DNA from: Nematostella vectensis
Lineage: Eukaryota; Cnidaria; Anthozoa; Actiniaria; Edwardsiidae
Length of the DNA: 64,000 nucleotides
Direction: 5' to 3'
NCBI RefSeq assembly: GCF_932526225.1
Contig: NC_064047.1
Location: 6,881,501-6,945,500 of the forward strand
The translations under genes were made by a program, and so were the position numbers. Of this stretch, positions 12,401-25,800 are shown one piece after another (position 1 is the stretch's first letter; each line of letters begins with the position of its first letter). The notes below the pieces were generated by a model. That model saw only the letters and a program-made list of their open reading frames with translations. It did no database searches and was not told where the DNA came from.

Positions 12401-13849
12401 TTTTTTATCAGTTGCTTAATATGAGCCGTGATCCACGGTTTGTCAGTTGGATGGAAACTAACTTAACTTTGCGGGGAAGAACCTGCCAATGGCATCGTTT
12501 ACATCGGCGGTGAAACATGCAGCCAGACGATGAATGAACGTGATCTGATCGAGACCATCAAACCATTTGTTCTTACTTGCCCATAAGCCAAAGCCACATG
12601 GAAGAGAGACCCTATTGTTGTTGTTGTTGTTCCTAGAAGTCACGCGGTGCGTGAGCAGTGCGCGGTGTTGCATGACGTTAAAGTTTTTGCTGAAATTTCC
12701 ACCGGTGACAGATTTGCACGTGCGGTGATTCTTACTGGGATGTTTTGATTCTGGTGGCTGCGTTCCGAGCTATTTGTTCAAACGCTATTGCTCAGGCTTT
12801 CAATGCAAATAAGATTCTCCGCATTAGACCTGAATAAACAATTTCGCACATCTTTCCTTCGTCTTGTTCTTGCACTAATCCTTACAGAGATTTGGCGGCA
12901 AGGTTTCGAAAAACAATAGTTATCAGAATACCGGTTTATTGTGCGAAGGATGTTTAGACGCTTCACTTTGTCAATAAACGCAGTGTTTGTGCTAACAAAT
13001 GCCGAATTGTTCATAGCATTTCTCAAACTTTTTAGGTGACTTGCAGAGTATTTTCGCCATAATTATTAGTTGTAGGGCCAGGGAGTGGATGAACGTCTCC
13101 GCAGGTTAGGATGTAGATGTTCAAACCAAAGGATTGGTTGCACTCGGGCAAGATGATGGATGTACTGCCATGTTTATCCCAACGGACGATTGGGAACCTT
13201 GGGGCTTGCTCACTGCGCCTTATTCTCGTTAAAAGCGCTGCTTTTCTGCGCTTCGGCGTGTAGTATGGATGTTTATCTTGACACTGAAAGGCGGAGGTTG
13301 CTGAGAAACTTAAGAGAAAAGCAGCAAAAGCCAGGATACTACGCATCTTACGAAAAGCGTGGCCGGCCGCCATTAGTGCCCAGTCGCATTCTTACCCCCC
13401 CCCCCCCCCTCCCACCGCCCTATATTTTCAACAGAAAAGATATAAAAACTGTGGGTGATAGGGGCACAGCTGTGCTCCCCCCATTTTTCATAAGTCTCTG
13501 TATCATTTCCCCACATATATTAGGACACTTCCGCAACGACGACGCATACGGCATCAAAAACGGCGCGCGCGCTCATGAATTCAAATACCAGGGCATTATA
13601 TTTATAAGCTACCCATAAAGCACTGCAGGTTACGATACATAGATCTCCAAGTGCAACGTTATTTGAAATAGGTATATAAAAACCAGGTTCGACCCTTATG
13701 CTGGATATTCTAGTCCGACGAGTCCTGAAGGAATCAGCCTCTTGTATTTTTTTTAGATCCAGCTGTTTGGTATCAGCGCGTCTGATATTGTCAACGGTAC
13801 TCGCAAAACAACGCTAGGGTTGATATGGAATATCATCCTTCATTTCCAG
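4337..13849 (+). CDS. DMD: Dystrophin-like exons 1-5: CH1 domain
   Basis: Exon 1 (ATG 4337) encodes 22 residues starting [12 protein letters not shown] and ends in phase 1, as human dystrophin exon 1 does. Exon 2 (5444-5508) carries [16 protein letters not shown], the first CH1 helix and actin-binding site. Exon 3 holds the [13 protein letters not shown] helix. Exon 4 has [15 protein letters not shown], and exon 5 has [19 protein letters not shown] and ILHFQ. CH1 spans about residues 29-133. Exon 2 is the seed of the 55-bp array that follows it. A (TA)n run begins 6 nt after the exon 4 donor, and a LINE fills intron 4. Confidence 0.88.
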
Positions 13850-16800
13850 GTAACAATTTCAATGTAATCTTTTTCAGGTAACCATTTCCAGGTAGCAGGG
13901 AGACTTTTGACGACCATTATTTCCTCGCATCACTTTTCTTCGTTCGTTTCGAGCACAAATACTTGAAGCATTTAAGGCCTGTTTTATACTTTCCTGTTGC
14001 TCTTTTTTTAAATAAATTTTATTACATATATACGTTTACAATTTACAAGACAACAAATTACGAGGTACAAGTTACAGTTTTTACACAAAAGGCGGTTTTC
14101 CCACTTATGATGTTCCGGAAGTTCCGTTTCTGTGTACCGGAAGTTGTTAAAGTTATTAGTTTATGATCACCAATTATGTAATATGTAATTAGTAATAGGA
14201 TCGCGTATCATTGTACCAGGCACGGGGTGAACTCGGGAGAAAAAAACAGATTGTAAGACAGATTGGAGGGAGATTGAGAGCTGATTCGAATAAAGGGAGA
14301 AGAAAAGTCGGAGATCGTTAATTCAGAGTGTCGTTTGGTTCGATACATTACCAACACAATATTTCTTAACAAGTTTGCTCTTTTTTTACTTTACTCTTTC
14401 CCAGTTCATTTGCTTCTTTATATATTGCATATATATTTCTTTTGCTTTTTTAATATTTTTTATTCCTTTATTTAATGCTTTTCTCTTTTACAGTTCATAT
14501 TTGTTTGCTTTTTGGTATTTTTTGGTATTGCTTTTTTATTTATTTTTTCTTCTTTTCTTTTTCTTTTAAATTTCATTTGTGTTTTTTCTATTACTAACAA
14601 AAGCCGTCTCCAGCCACAAGCCACGACTCAAGGGCATTCCACCTTCTCTCAGCTTTTGGTTTATTCATAGCGTATTCAATTTTAGCTTTAAAGCGTAAAA
14701 TAGAGAGAAAGCTCTGAAAAGTAGAATGCGTTTCTTTAATGAAATGTTGCTCTAATTTATGTGCAACATTAGTATTGCGAATGAATAACACACTTCACAA
14801 ACACGCTCTTAAATGTTTTTCAGCTCGTCAAAAATGTCCGACTACTAAACCACTTTATGTCATTAAAACTAAACATTTGGCGCATGCTTAATGATGATTG
14901 TACAGCAGTTTGTGGAGAGGTGATGTGATTGGAAACCATTTAAGTGTTGGTTGATGGAAACGCCTCCAGCATCTTAAATGATTTTTAACACAGCGTTTTA
15001 GCTGTTGTACATCGTCGGCGAATGTTTGTACAATATTTAAAAACCGCCGCAATAGAAAAGAATGTCAAAATGTATAATAGCAATCCCTTTCTTTTGTCAA
15101 GTCATGGCGTTGTGGACGAGTTTACTTTTAAACCCAAAATTATATAATTGCCTTTCTACAACCTTCCTACAACTTACTAATAGCCTAAATTTTATGAGTT
15201 TCAATTCAAAGTAATGACAAAGACTTTTACCTACACGGATCACTTATATGTTATCTTCCCCAGCTACAAAACCCAACAAAGAGCGACTCCAAGGACTTCA
15301 GCGTAGAGCGCGCCCTTCAGGAGTGGTGCCAGGAAAGACTTGAACGGTGAGCCATCCACCCGCGGTTAACCTTGTTGACGTCATCTACGCGCAGTAAACC
15401 TTGGTGACGTCATCCACGCGCGTTATACCTGGGTGACGCGGTAAGCTTTGGTGACGTCATCCACGCGCGGTAAACCTGGGGGACGTCATCCTCGCGCGGT
15501 AAACCTGGGTGACGTCATCTACGCGCGGTAAACCTGAACGACGTCATATACGCGCGGTAAACTTGGGTACCGTCATCTTCGCACAGTTAACAACCTACCC
15601 AAGTCAGTATTGGACGAGATGACAGCTAGTGTGGCTGACGTCATCTACGCGCGGTAAACTTGGGTGACCAAATGTTTTCGAGGTAAAACATGGTGACGTC
15701 ATATACGCGCGGTCAACCTGGCTGACGTCATCCTCGCGCGGTAAACCTTGGTGACGTCATCTACGCGCGGTTAACCTGAGTGACGTCATCTTAGCGTATT
15801 AAAACTGAGGGAGTTGGCAAAGCGTTATGCCTCTAGACTCACCTTAATAGACTTTATAATTATAGGTAAGTAAAAAAAAAATTAAATAAACTGCTATCAT
15901 AATAAATGTTGTCTCTTAGGTACAAAGATCTCGTCACAATACGGGATTTCTCCAAAAGTTGGCGTGACGGCCTGGCGTTTAATGCAATACTGCACTCGTA
16001 TCGGTAAGTAACGCAACACTGCACATATATCGGTAAGTAACGCAATACTACACTCATATCATTAACGCAATGCTTCCCTCGTATCGGTAAGTAACGCAAT
16101 GCTGCACTGATATCGGTAAGTAACGCAAAAACTGCTCTTATATCCGTAAGTAACGCAATCCTGCACTTATATCGATAAGTAACGCAATACTGCACTCATA
16201 TCGGTAGGAAAGGCAAAAACTGCACTTTTATTTGTATGTAACGCAATACTTCGCTCATATCGGTAAGTAACGCAATGCAGCACTCATATTGGTAAGAAAA
16301 GCAATACTGTTCTGCACTTATATCGTTAAGTAACGCAATATTGCACTCATATCCGTAAATAACGCAATACTGCATGTATATCCGTAAGTAAAGCACTACT
16401 GCACTTATATCCGTAAGTAACGCAATACTACACTCATATCGTTTAAGTAACGCAATGCTGCACTTATATCCGTAAGTAACGTAACTCTCCTTACAGTCTC
16501 CTTCGAAGTCTTTCTGACCCCTGTCACGCAGTGCACTTGAGCTCAAGCGTATAGCGTGACAGGATCAGAACGACTGCATAGGAGACCACGCTCCTACAGA
16601 TCACCGCTTGCCCTGTGTCTCGCGCGCTTGTTCTCGCTTGCCCTGTGTCTCGCGCGCTTGTTCTCGCTTGTCCTGAGTCTCGCGCGCTTGTTCTCGCTTG
16701 CCCTGTGTCTCGCGCGCTTGTTCTCGCTTGTCCTGTGTCTCGCGCGCTTGTTCTCGCTTGCCCTGTATCTCGCGCGCTTGTTCTCGCTTGCCCTGTGTCT

Positions 16801-19800
16801 CGCGCGCATGTTTAACATGTAATGTGCTTTCTGTTGGAGGCTCTAGTTCTTTTACTTTCAAAGATAAGCCCTGATGCCTCTTTACTGATATACCGGCAAA
16901 TGACAATAGGCCATTCCAGCTATAAGAATGCGCGCGCGCACTCACCATGGAGACCTACCTCAACTACCGTGATGCAGCGCGCGCTTCGTTTGGTGTAAGC
17001 TTTAAAATGCGCGGGTTGTATTCTGAAAATTTAGGTAGTTTTCTATGGTAATGCGCGCGCAAACATAGATGGAATGGCCTATTCAAGATAAGTGGACTTT
17101 AATGATTGAAAACGCCAAAACCTCATAAAAAGTCAATCCTACCTTTATTGTTATTTTCCCTACACTGATTGTAATATCCTGTTATACTTAAGCGGGAGTT
17201 TGTTCGACTTCGGGAAAATCATTCAGCAGGACACCTTCACAAGACTGGATAACGCGTTCAGCACCGCAAACCTCGTCTGGTCGGTGCCCAAACTACTAGA
17301 CCCGAGCGGTAAGTACCGAGTAGAGCCGAGCAGCTCTCGAATTCTACCAAGACACATTCCGTCTGGTCGGTACGTAATAAATATACTAGACAAGAGCGGT
17401 AAGTACCGTGTAGAGCCGAGTAGAGCCGAGCAGATCTCGAATTCTACCGAGACACATTCCGTCTGATCGGTACCTAATAAATATACTAGACAAGAGCGGT
17501 GTAAGTACCGAGTACTCACGAGTATTACCGATTGGTCGCCGAATTCTACCGAGACACATCCCGTCTGTTCAGTACCTAATAAGTATACTAGACAAGAGCG
17601 GGAAGTACCGAGTAGTCATGAGTAGAACCGAGCAGCTCTCGAATTCTACCGAGACACATCCCGTCTTTTCGGTACCCAAGTATACTAGACCCGAGCGGTA
17701 AAGTTCCGAGTAGAACCGAGTAGCTCCCGAATTATACACATCCCGTCTGGTCAGTACCTAATAAGTATACTAGACAAGAGCGGTAAGTACCGAGTACTCA
17801 CGAGCATTACGGAGTGGTCGCCGAATTATACCAAGACACATCCCGTCTGGTCAGTACCTAATAAGTATACTAGACAAGAGCGGTAAGTACCGAGTGCTCA
17901 CGAGTATTACCGAGTGGTCGCCGAATTCTACCGAGACACATCCAGTCTGGTCGGTACCCAAGTAAACTAGACAAGAGCGGTAAGTACCGAGTACTCACGA
18001 GCATTACCGAGTGGTCGCCGAATTATACCGAGACCCGAGCGGGTGTCGAGTGATCATGACGAAGTCACTAATAGTACAGATTGATTCCCGAGATTTAGCG
18101 AGACATATCACGGGTTGTCGATGCCCAAACTACTGTACCCGATCGGTGAGTACCGAGTCACTCACGAGGAGTGACGAGTATTCCCGAAATGACCACCCCA
18201 AGTATTCCGAATCCTATCTCGTGTGGTCTGTACCCAAACTACTGGACCCGAGTGCTGACTCACTGACGATTACCGAATGATCCCTAAAATACAGACATAT
18301 ACATCGTATGCTGTCGGTAAGGGAGAGTTTACATTCCTTAAACTCTGTATTCTATCATTGTAGATGTGGATGTAGAGAAGCCCGACAAGAAGATGATCAC
18401 CATGTATCTGAGTTGTTTGTACGAGAAGATCATAGCAAACCCTCATGGTAACCTACCGGAAGGAATCACAAGCTCGGAGGAAAGCATCGCGTTACCGTCA
18501 CGTGACGCGGAATCCGCCAATCAGGAAGAGGCTCCGGACGACATTGAAGGACTTCCGGTTAAGACGAAGAAGGTTCTAGAAGCTTCCCCTGCACGTATGG
18601 AACAGATATCTCCGTTGGACATTAATCTGAATAATATAGAAAACATAAATAGAGTTGATGAAACACACCACCTTTATTCTAAAGCTGATAACGAAACTTC
18701 TGCACATGACAAATCAAACGCAAATAACACTCAAGAACTACCGCTGGAAATTAGTACTGCTGGCCCTATGTCACAAACTTCCACAGCTGTAACTGAAAAC
18801 GATCGAAAAACAGATTTTAAAGACATTTATCAGCTTCCGACTACCAAGGCTGATTCCAGTGCGCATGTCACAAAGGAAAAAGTACAAGTTATCAGAACTT
18901 CGGGCGGTCAAGGAATATCTGAAGGGTCACGTGTAACTCGAATAATAACAAAACGTACTGTGACAACTCACAAAGTGGTAAGTAACGCTTTTGTCACGCA
19001 ATTCAAAGATAACTATGTCACGTATTATCTAATGCTTTGTGCATTTGAAGTCTGGTCTTGTTTCGATATTTCTCACGTGTTATTATGCAATAATGGAATA
19101 GGGGACTTGCGCTAAGAGTTCACGGGTGGCAAAATAGTGCGAACTCAGGCTCTTAGCAGCTTTTAGCGGCAAAATAACAGCACCATGAAGCAACTTTTTA
19201 GCACTTACGGATCTACCAGGAAGTTTCTTTTTCAGAAGGGCTTATTTTCACTGAAAGGTTTTATCTTTTCGTCCCCCTCCGGTGTGACGGCCGCAGCGAT
19301 TCATACAAAAGTCAGGTGATTTCTTAGTGCCAGCAGCCTTTTAGGGAATTGTTACTTCAAAGGGAGCTGTCTCTTGTGTCACGTGAAGACCCTAAGACAA
19401 TCTCCTTCAAATCCTCTAATATAAATAACATAATAATAACTAACAATACTTTAGAAGGGAACTACTAACTCTTATTTATCTCAAGCCTTCTTTCACTAAC
19501 CCGCAAAGCACGAGGTCTAATCCTCGAGTGAAGAAAAAGGTGTTTTATCTAAAGAAGAATACACCCCGTAGCTCCCACGCAAGAAGCTCGCCCCAGTTTC
19601 CGCCAATTTCTATAGAAGAGGTGGGTTGAGCAAGAGACGTGTGGAGAATTTACTGGCGCCCTGTCACCATATTGGTGCGAATTTATAAGAAAAGTGATCA
19701 CCACAAATGTCGAAAAAAGGGAAATTAATAGGAGCACCCTCGGGAATAAAATAGAATAATAAATAAATAATAGTAAATTACCATTTATATAGTGCTTATA

Positions 19801-22800
19801 TTATACCAGCCCTGTTCTAAGCGTTTCACATTTAAAATCCTAATGTATCAATAATGACCCATCTTGGAACTGAGGATCACAAGCTTCTAGTAAGCTCACA
19901 TACATTCAACAAGTCAAATTCAGGGCCGAGAAACAGAAAGATACTATCCATGTCTCGACCGGGAATCGAACCCGTTTCAGCAGAGGTGAGAGGCCCCATA
20001 CGCTGTCGCGCTAACGCACTGGGCCACCTGTGGTGAGAGGCCCCACACGCGCTAACAAACTGGGTCACGCGGAATCCCAGGGTGTTGAGGTCACAGGCGC
20101 GACATGGACGCCCTTGGTACCCGAGGATGAAACGGTAACAAAAAAAAAAACAGATGCAGAGTTGATTTTGGTGGCATCAGGCGTCCTCGGTGTACGAGGC
20201 CCCATATTCCTTTGCGCGCCTTGCACCTCTCTCCACTTATACCTTCCTGCACGAGACTTTGATCACGAGGTACAATCGATAGCCATATCAGGTCATTTCA
20301 GCAAAGACGTCACTGAACGACGCACGGTAACCGGAAGTAGGGTGTGTTTGTTTTTGGCGCTACCGAAGCACTGGCGGGTTTCTTATGTAAGCTTGCGTGG
20401 TAGAGCAGATTCGTCACTTTCATTGAGTTTGAGCAAGCTTTAGTAAAGAATGAAAACGTTGAACTTCCTGTCCTTCCATCGTTGATTAACTTATTTGTTC
20501 TCTAACTTTGCGTTGTCTTAACAGACGAAGACAATAAGAATAAACTCCGTCTCCAGCTGCACGCCATCAACTTCCTCGGTAAGCATAGTGTTGTGGTTGG
20601 TCCTGTGCAGTGATTGTCTTATGCTTATATACATAAAAGAAATACTTGAATTACTGGATTGTTTCGGCAATGTTGCCTTTATCGGTAAACATGGTTTATC
20701 CACACTACAGCTCTAGGGAAAAAGGCCAACACAGGCTAAGTAGTATGTTATACGCCTATTTTGAAAACAGAGTAGTTTTTAGCTATAACAACTTTGTTTA
20801 ACGCTAAGCCTCCCTCGCAGCCGTCCTGGAATCGTCAAGCCTGGTGTAGCTTGTGTTACTGGGGCTAATATAGGCTCAAGCGCCGCCTAAAGTCCCTTAG
20901 ATCCTTCACTTATGGTTTACTATAGTGGCCCTAATAGCGTTAGGGCCACTATAGTGAACCTTACATGAATGACCTACCGTGTCGACGAGTCCGAAACGGC
21001 TGATACGGAGACTTGTTTTACAGGGAGTACCTCTCTCAACCGTGCCTTGCTTTCTTAAAACTTGTCGGTAGTATTTTTACATATCAATCAATCTTGTTTT
21101 AAATACTGTCGTTTTTCTAGCTCGCTCGGTCATTTCCTTATTATGCACATACCATAATTGGGAGTCCCGCTTCAATCAATTTTTTGCTTTTCTATCGCTC
21201 TGGAACTTTGTTAGTCGAGAATTTCCACGTAAACTTGCAGGAATTCGTGTTTACTACGATTTTGCTGGCAGCCATCTTGGAAATGGAGCCTAGTCCCTAT
21301 CGTTTTGGAATATCACAGGTCCCCCGCGCTTGCCCCAGGCTCTTTTAGACCATTTAGAAAAACGACGGCCATTGATTTATATGGTTATACTTCACTCTTC
21401 CCTCTTGTTTCTATTATAGGTTAAGATTATATTTAACTTTATTTGTTTTCAGGTTTCTTTAGACGGTCAGGCTACTGATGGCAAAAAAAATCGGGTAAGA
21501 GGTTGTGATGATGTTTCTATTGTAACTTAGTTACGCGAATGATCTTAGTCACATGATTGAAGGAACTCAGCATGTCATACCAGCTGCGCATAGCTACGCG
21601 CATGTATTTTCAAGTTTCCTGTGGGCGACTTGGTGACCCTAAAAGCGGCATCCAAGCAATTCTTCCAAAATAACAAGCGGATGACCAAGAGAACTAAAGA
21701 GCAAACACGATAAAGTCTTATTAAAGGAAAGGGTTAGGGACCACATAGGCGTGACAACAAACACGTGAAATAGAAAAACGCGTAATAATTAACGCGTGAC
21801 AAAATTCGCGTGAAACAAGAGCACGTGAAACAAAAACGCGTGGCAAAAATACGTGAAACCCAAAAGGCGAACGCGTGACAATAAACATGAGAAAATGAAA
21901 TCACGTGACAAAAACCGCGTAAAATCTAACGTGACAAAAAAACGCGCTAAGTAACAAACGCGTGATAGTAATTGTGTCATAATATACAAGCGATACCCGA
22001 CTGTGTTGCAATATATGATACTCTGTGAAATACTTTGTGAATACTTCTGTGAAACCTGTAATGCTACTAAGCACATTTGACAATTAACGTTTAACAATGA
22101 ACGTGCGGCATCCGTCTGTATTGCAATTCTCTTGTCTTGGATGTCTAATGTTACTAACCACTTGTAATCCCTTAATGAATGCCATGCTTTGGTAGACGCG
22201 TAAAAGAAATCGCCACAGAAAGCAACTAACTCCGCTAACATACCCGTACAGCCGGCTGCAAACACTAGACGAGGTAACGATGGCAACATGACACCACACC
22301 AGATTCTGTTGTGATTATTCTGTACCCATATTTACTGTAGTCATTATTTATCGTGGTTGGTCGTTTTGGTAGTGCGACAATTGGCATCGCGAGACGGTAT
22401 TGATGATCATATGCGCTTCACATGTGACTGACTTTACTCGTCCGTGGCATTTGTATAGCGCACTTTAACATACGAAACGATCAAATGCGCTTCACATGTG
22501 TGTGGTCAGTGTGTAGATACGGACTGCTCCATCCTGATTACGGCCATAGGGTGGGTTACTGTGTAAGCATTATAAGTATGGTACCATACTAAGTTTGCTA
22601 CCTCGAGCCAAAGTCCCCGCAGCGGTTCTTTTACGTCACTCGATACAGGTTAATAAATTATGGTTTTAGAGAAGAGACTTCCGCATTCATTTTTTTAACA
22701 CATTGACCCCTGAACCGGCCTGTACCGGCTTTGGGAAGTACCCACAACCCAAAAAATTCATAAATTCAAAATAAACACAACAAGATGAAGATACTCAGGC

Positions 22801-25800
22801 ATCAGTCTAAGGGATAAATGGTCTTGCAGATATGCATCCAACCAAGGTGTTGGCATCTACTCTTAAGCCAAATAATAGCACAGGTTCTTTGACAAATCTC
22901 AAATCGAACAAGGAGAGAAAAGCAGAATCACCCCTCTCAATAAAACGCTCAAAATACCACACAAGGGAGAGAGATCAGCAAACACAGCTCAAGACACAAA
23001 TAGATACCTTTATTCTGATCCTCCAGGTACATTTCCTTGGCCTCAAAACACAATGCCCATTCCTTGAAGGATTGTACAACCACGAAAATATGTTTACGTA
23101 TTGCAAAGCATTCTGGGAGATACAGGGGAAAATTCACGAGGGGAGGGCCAGTCAACACTCCTCTCCCCAAAGTCAGATGGTTTTTTATAAGTCTTTTCAC
23201 CCCGAAGCCAAACGAATCAATTCCAGGCCATACAGACCCAGAATAGCAGTGTAAACAATTTTGGAATCAATTTGGTTTCAGAAAAGACAGCATTTAGGAG
23301 AGCTGTGGTGATTCATTAGAAAATTATTTTCTCATCCGGGCAAAGCCAAACAAGAAAAAATCATCATGAATCCACCTTTGCTTGCAAATATCCATAAGCA
23401 AAGCACTCAATTATGCCCCAAAAGACTTCATGATGTCCTGAGACACTCTCCTAATATGCTCATAGCTGTATTTTTGATGAAAAATACAAGCAACCATCAA
23501 CTTGTGCTGGCTTCAGCACATCGACGGGGGATTAAAAGTGGGGACCGCAAAGCACTGTTGGAAAGCTTGGATACCGCTGACTAGGTGCAGCTGTGTTTGA
23601 CTTTGACGGGCTGTATAAAACTCAGAATAGGGGGGGAGGTATCTGTTTTCAGTCTGTTTTTTTGTAAATTCAGCTCCAAAAAAGCCAGGAGTCAATGGGT
23701 TAATGTATTTCTGTATTTGTTCTCACCTATTGGTAGAACCTTTCCTTTTCCTTAAGAGCCACATATATTAGCTTATGATGTTTTCTCTCAATAACTATTT
23801 CATCTTTCATCTATGTCAGCTAGCACCCCCCTACCTCCCTTCCTGGGAATTGCCATTTTACCTTATACCTTACTCTTCAATATAAACGCCTTGGTGATCA
23901 CTGCAGGACTCGGATCTTCTCGAAAGAAGAGTCGATCACAGCAAGATGTACAGCTTCTCCTCTATATCTGATTCAGAGGTGAGTAGAACAGAAATATGTG
24001 TATTCGTCTGAAGGGAAGGGTAAACGAGGTTATGTCATGGGGTGAGAGGAGGCGAGGTGTAGATTAGGGCTATATCTCCTCCCCATAACATAAACTTTCT
24101 TCCCCCTCCCTGATACAAAATCTGATCCATGCTACCCTCCCCTCTCCTACCTGATCGACCGAGCTCCCCCCCCACACACACACAACATAACCTGGTTTCC
24201 CCTCCTCTACCCTCGCTTACCATAGACTACTCTATTCTCCCCTCGCTTACGGCGCTTATTCGATGGAAGCGCTTATCTTTTATGTTCCCTTCCTTAAACG
24301 AGGCGCTCAATCGAGCAGAGGGAGGAGGCGCGGTGCGATGCTATTATTGTAAATTTTAAATTAACAGCGTTTTTTGTCAGTCTTCCCCAGAAAATAATGA
24401 TGATGATCTCCTCAGTCAAGATTCTGCTATCGGCGACATGGGGACGATCATTTCCCGAGGGCCTCAAACTCCTTATTCAGCCAATTTAGCGAAATCAAAG
24501 TCGGATACGACGATACACCGTTTACGCGGCGAACCCGACCCGATTGCTTCACGAGAACAGAGGTCAAAGCTGTTAAGCTCTTCAAAATCAGAATCCGTCC
24601 CTTTGATGAACGAATCTTGCCGAGATTTCCCCTACAGTCCTAAAGATAAAACGTAAGTCATGTTGTTTTACAATTAGTTAAAAACAACGAGAATTGTAGA
24701 AGCCCGCTCGTAAGGCCTAACAGGATTGGCTGGATTACCTCATTGTTCTATTGTATTCCCGTTCTATTGTTTTGTTTCCCATTCTTTTGTTTGTGGTGCA
24801 TCAATCCAATGTGGTGAAATCTTCTGATAGCTTCTACATGACTTTTAAAAACTCAGGTTATTATGTAACTCTCTTCGAAAAAAAATTATTGTATTTTCAT
24901 CTTATAAGTTCGACCTATAATTGTTTGTATTTATTCCAGTTATAATAAAACAGTTTTGCTTGCTGATTTGAAAAAGCGAGGCTTTAGAACAAGGTGAGAA
25001 ATGCTAGAAAATACCATATGTTGTTGTTGTTGTTGTTATGTCGTTGTTGTTGTAAGTAATTTCCCTTGCAGTGGCAGTAACACTAACATCGACTATGAAG
25101 CATACTTAGACAGACGCCTAGAAGACGCCGAGTCATCCATTACTGATCTGGAACAGTGCCTTCCCATGTCGCATAGCGACAGCATTGACCTTGGCTTCGC
25201 AAAGAAGACCCTCGACGAAACTAAGGTACATACTAGGAGTAGCCAACCAGGAGGATGCGCCGGGAGCGCGCGGTCATTCCTTATTGAAGGGTCGTCAAAT
25301 AGTGTTATTCCATGATACCTACGACTGCGTATCACCCCCACCCCCCTCTTTTCCGAGTAATTAGAGAGCTTAAGCGAGTCAACACGAACGGCTTAAAAAA
25401 CGGCGCGCGCGCTTACGTATTGCTGAAAAACGACGTTGACGCCCGTGACCGCGCGCGTAGAACGTCAACGCAGTTTTTCAGCTATTCGTGCGTGCGCGCC
25501 GATTTTGATGCCGTTCGTGTTGACTTGCTTAACCCATTGACTCCTGGCTATTTTTTAGCTGAATTTACAAAAAAACAGACTGAAACAGATACCTCCCCCC
25601 TATTCTGAGTTTTATACAGCCCGTCAAAGTCAAACACAGCTGCACCTAGTCAGCGGTATCCAAGCTTTCCAACAGTGCTTTGCGGTCCCCACTTTTAATC
25701 CCTCGTCGTTGTGCTGAAGCCAGCAAAAGTTGATAGTTGCTTGTATTTTTCATCAAAAATACAGCTATGAGCATATTAGGAGAGTGTCTCAGGACATCAT

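Larger units (their letters stand above)
10740..13373 (-). mobile_element. Degraded non-LTR retrotransposon (CR1/L2-like LINE), antisense in intron 4
   Basis: Minus-strand pieces in LINE order are an N-terminal ORF with a 2A-like motif (13373-13032), a linker piece (13026-12458) with stops, and a long reverse transcriptase frame (12225-10864). Only about 300 bp lies where a roughly 700-bp apurinic endonuclease domain should be, so that domain is mostly deleted. The RT end is replaced by unrelated sequence near 10940. The host gene reads in the opposite direction, so the element does not interfere with sense splicing. Confidence 0.75.

Noticed and set aside
14375-14569. 64-codon Phe/Tyr/Leu ORF as a membrane protein
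   Set aside because: It is a T-rich low-complexity intron tract.
16556-16948. Overlapping ORFs with ARxxRASENK or LARLFSLAL repeats
   Set aside because: All come from the 30-bp tandem repeat; period divisible by three keeps every frame open.
19936-20030. Functional tRNA gene on the minus strand
   Set aside because: A and B boxes are good, but the ends do not form a proper acceptor stem, the head is duplicated, and SINE-like tail follows.
20030-20443. 137-codon ORF in intron 8
   Set aside because: Starts inside the SINE; no codon pattern or homology recognised.
22832-23254. 140-codon ORF as a transposase
   Set aside because: No transposase motifs, and the inverted copy at 25529-26529 does not keep this frame open.
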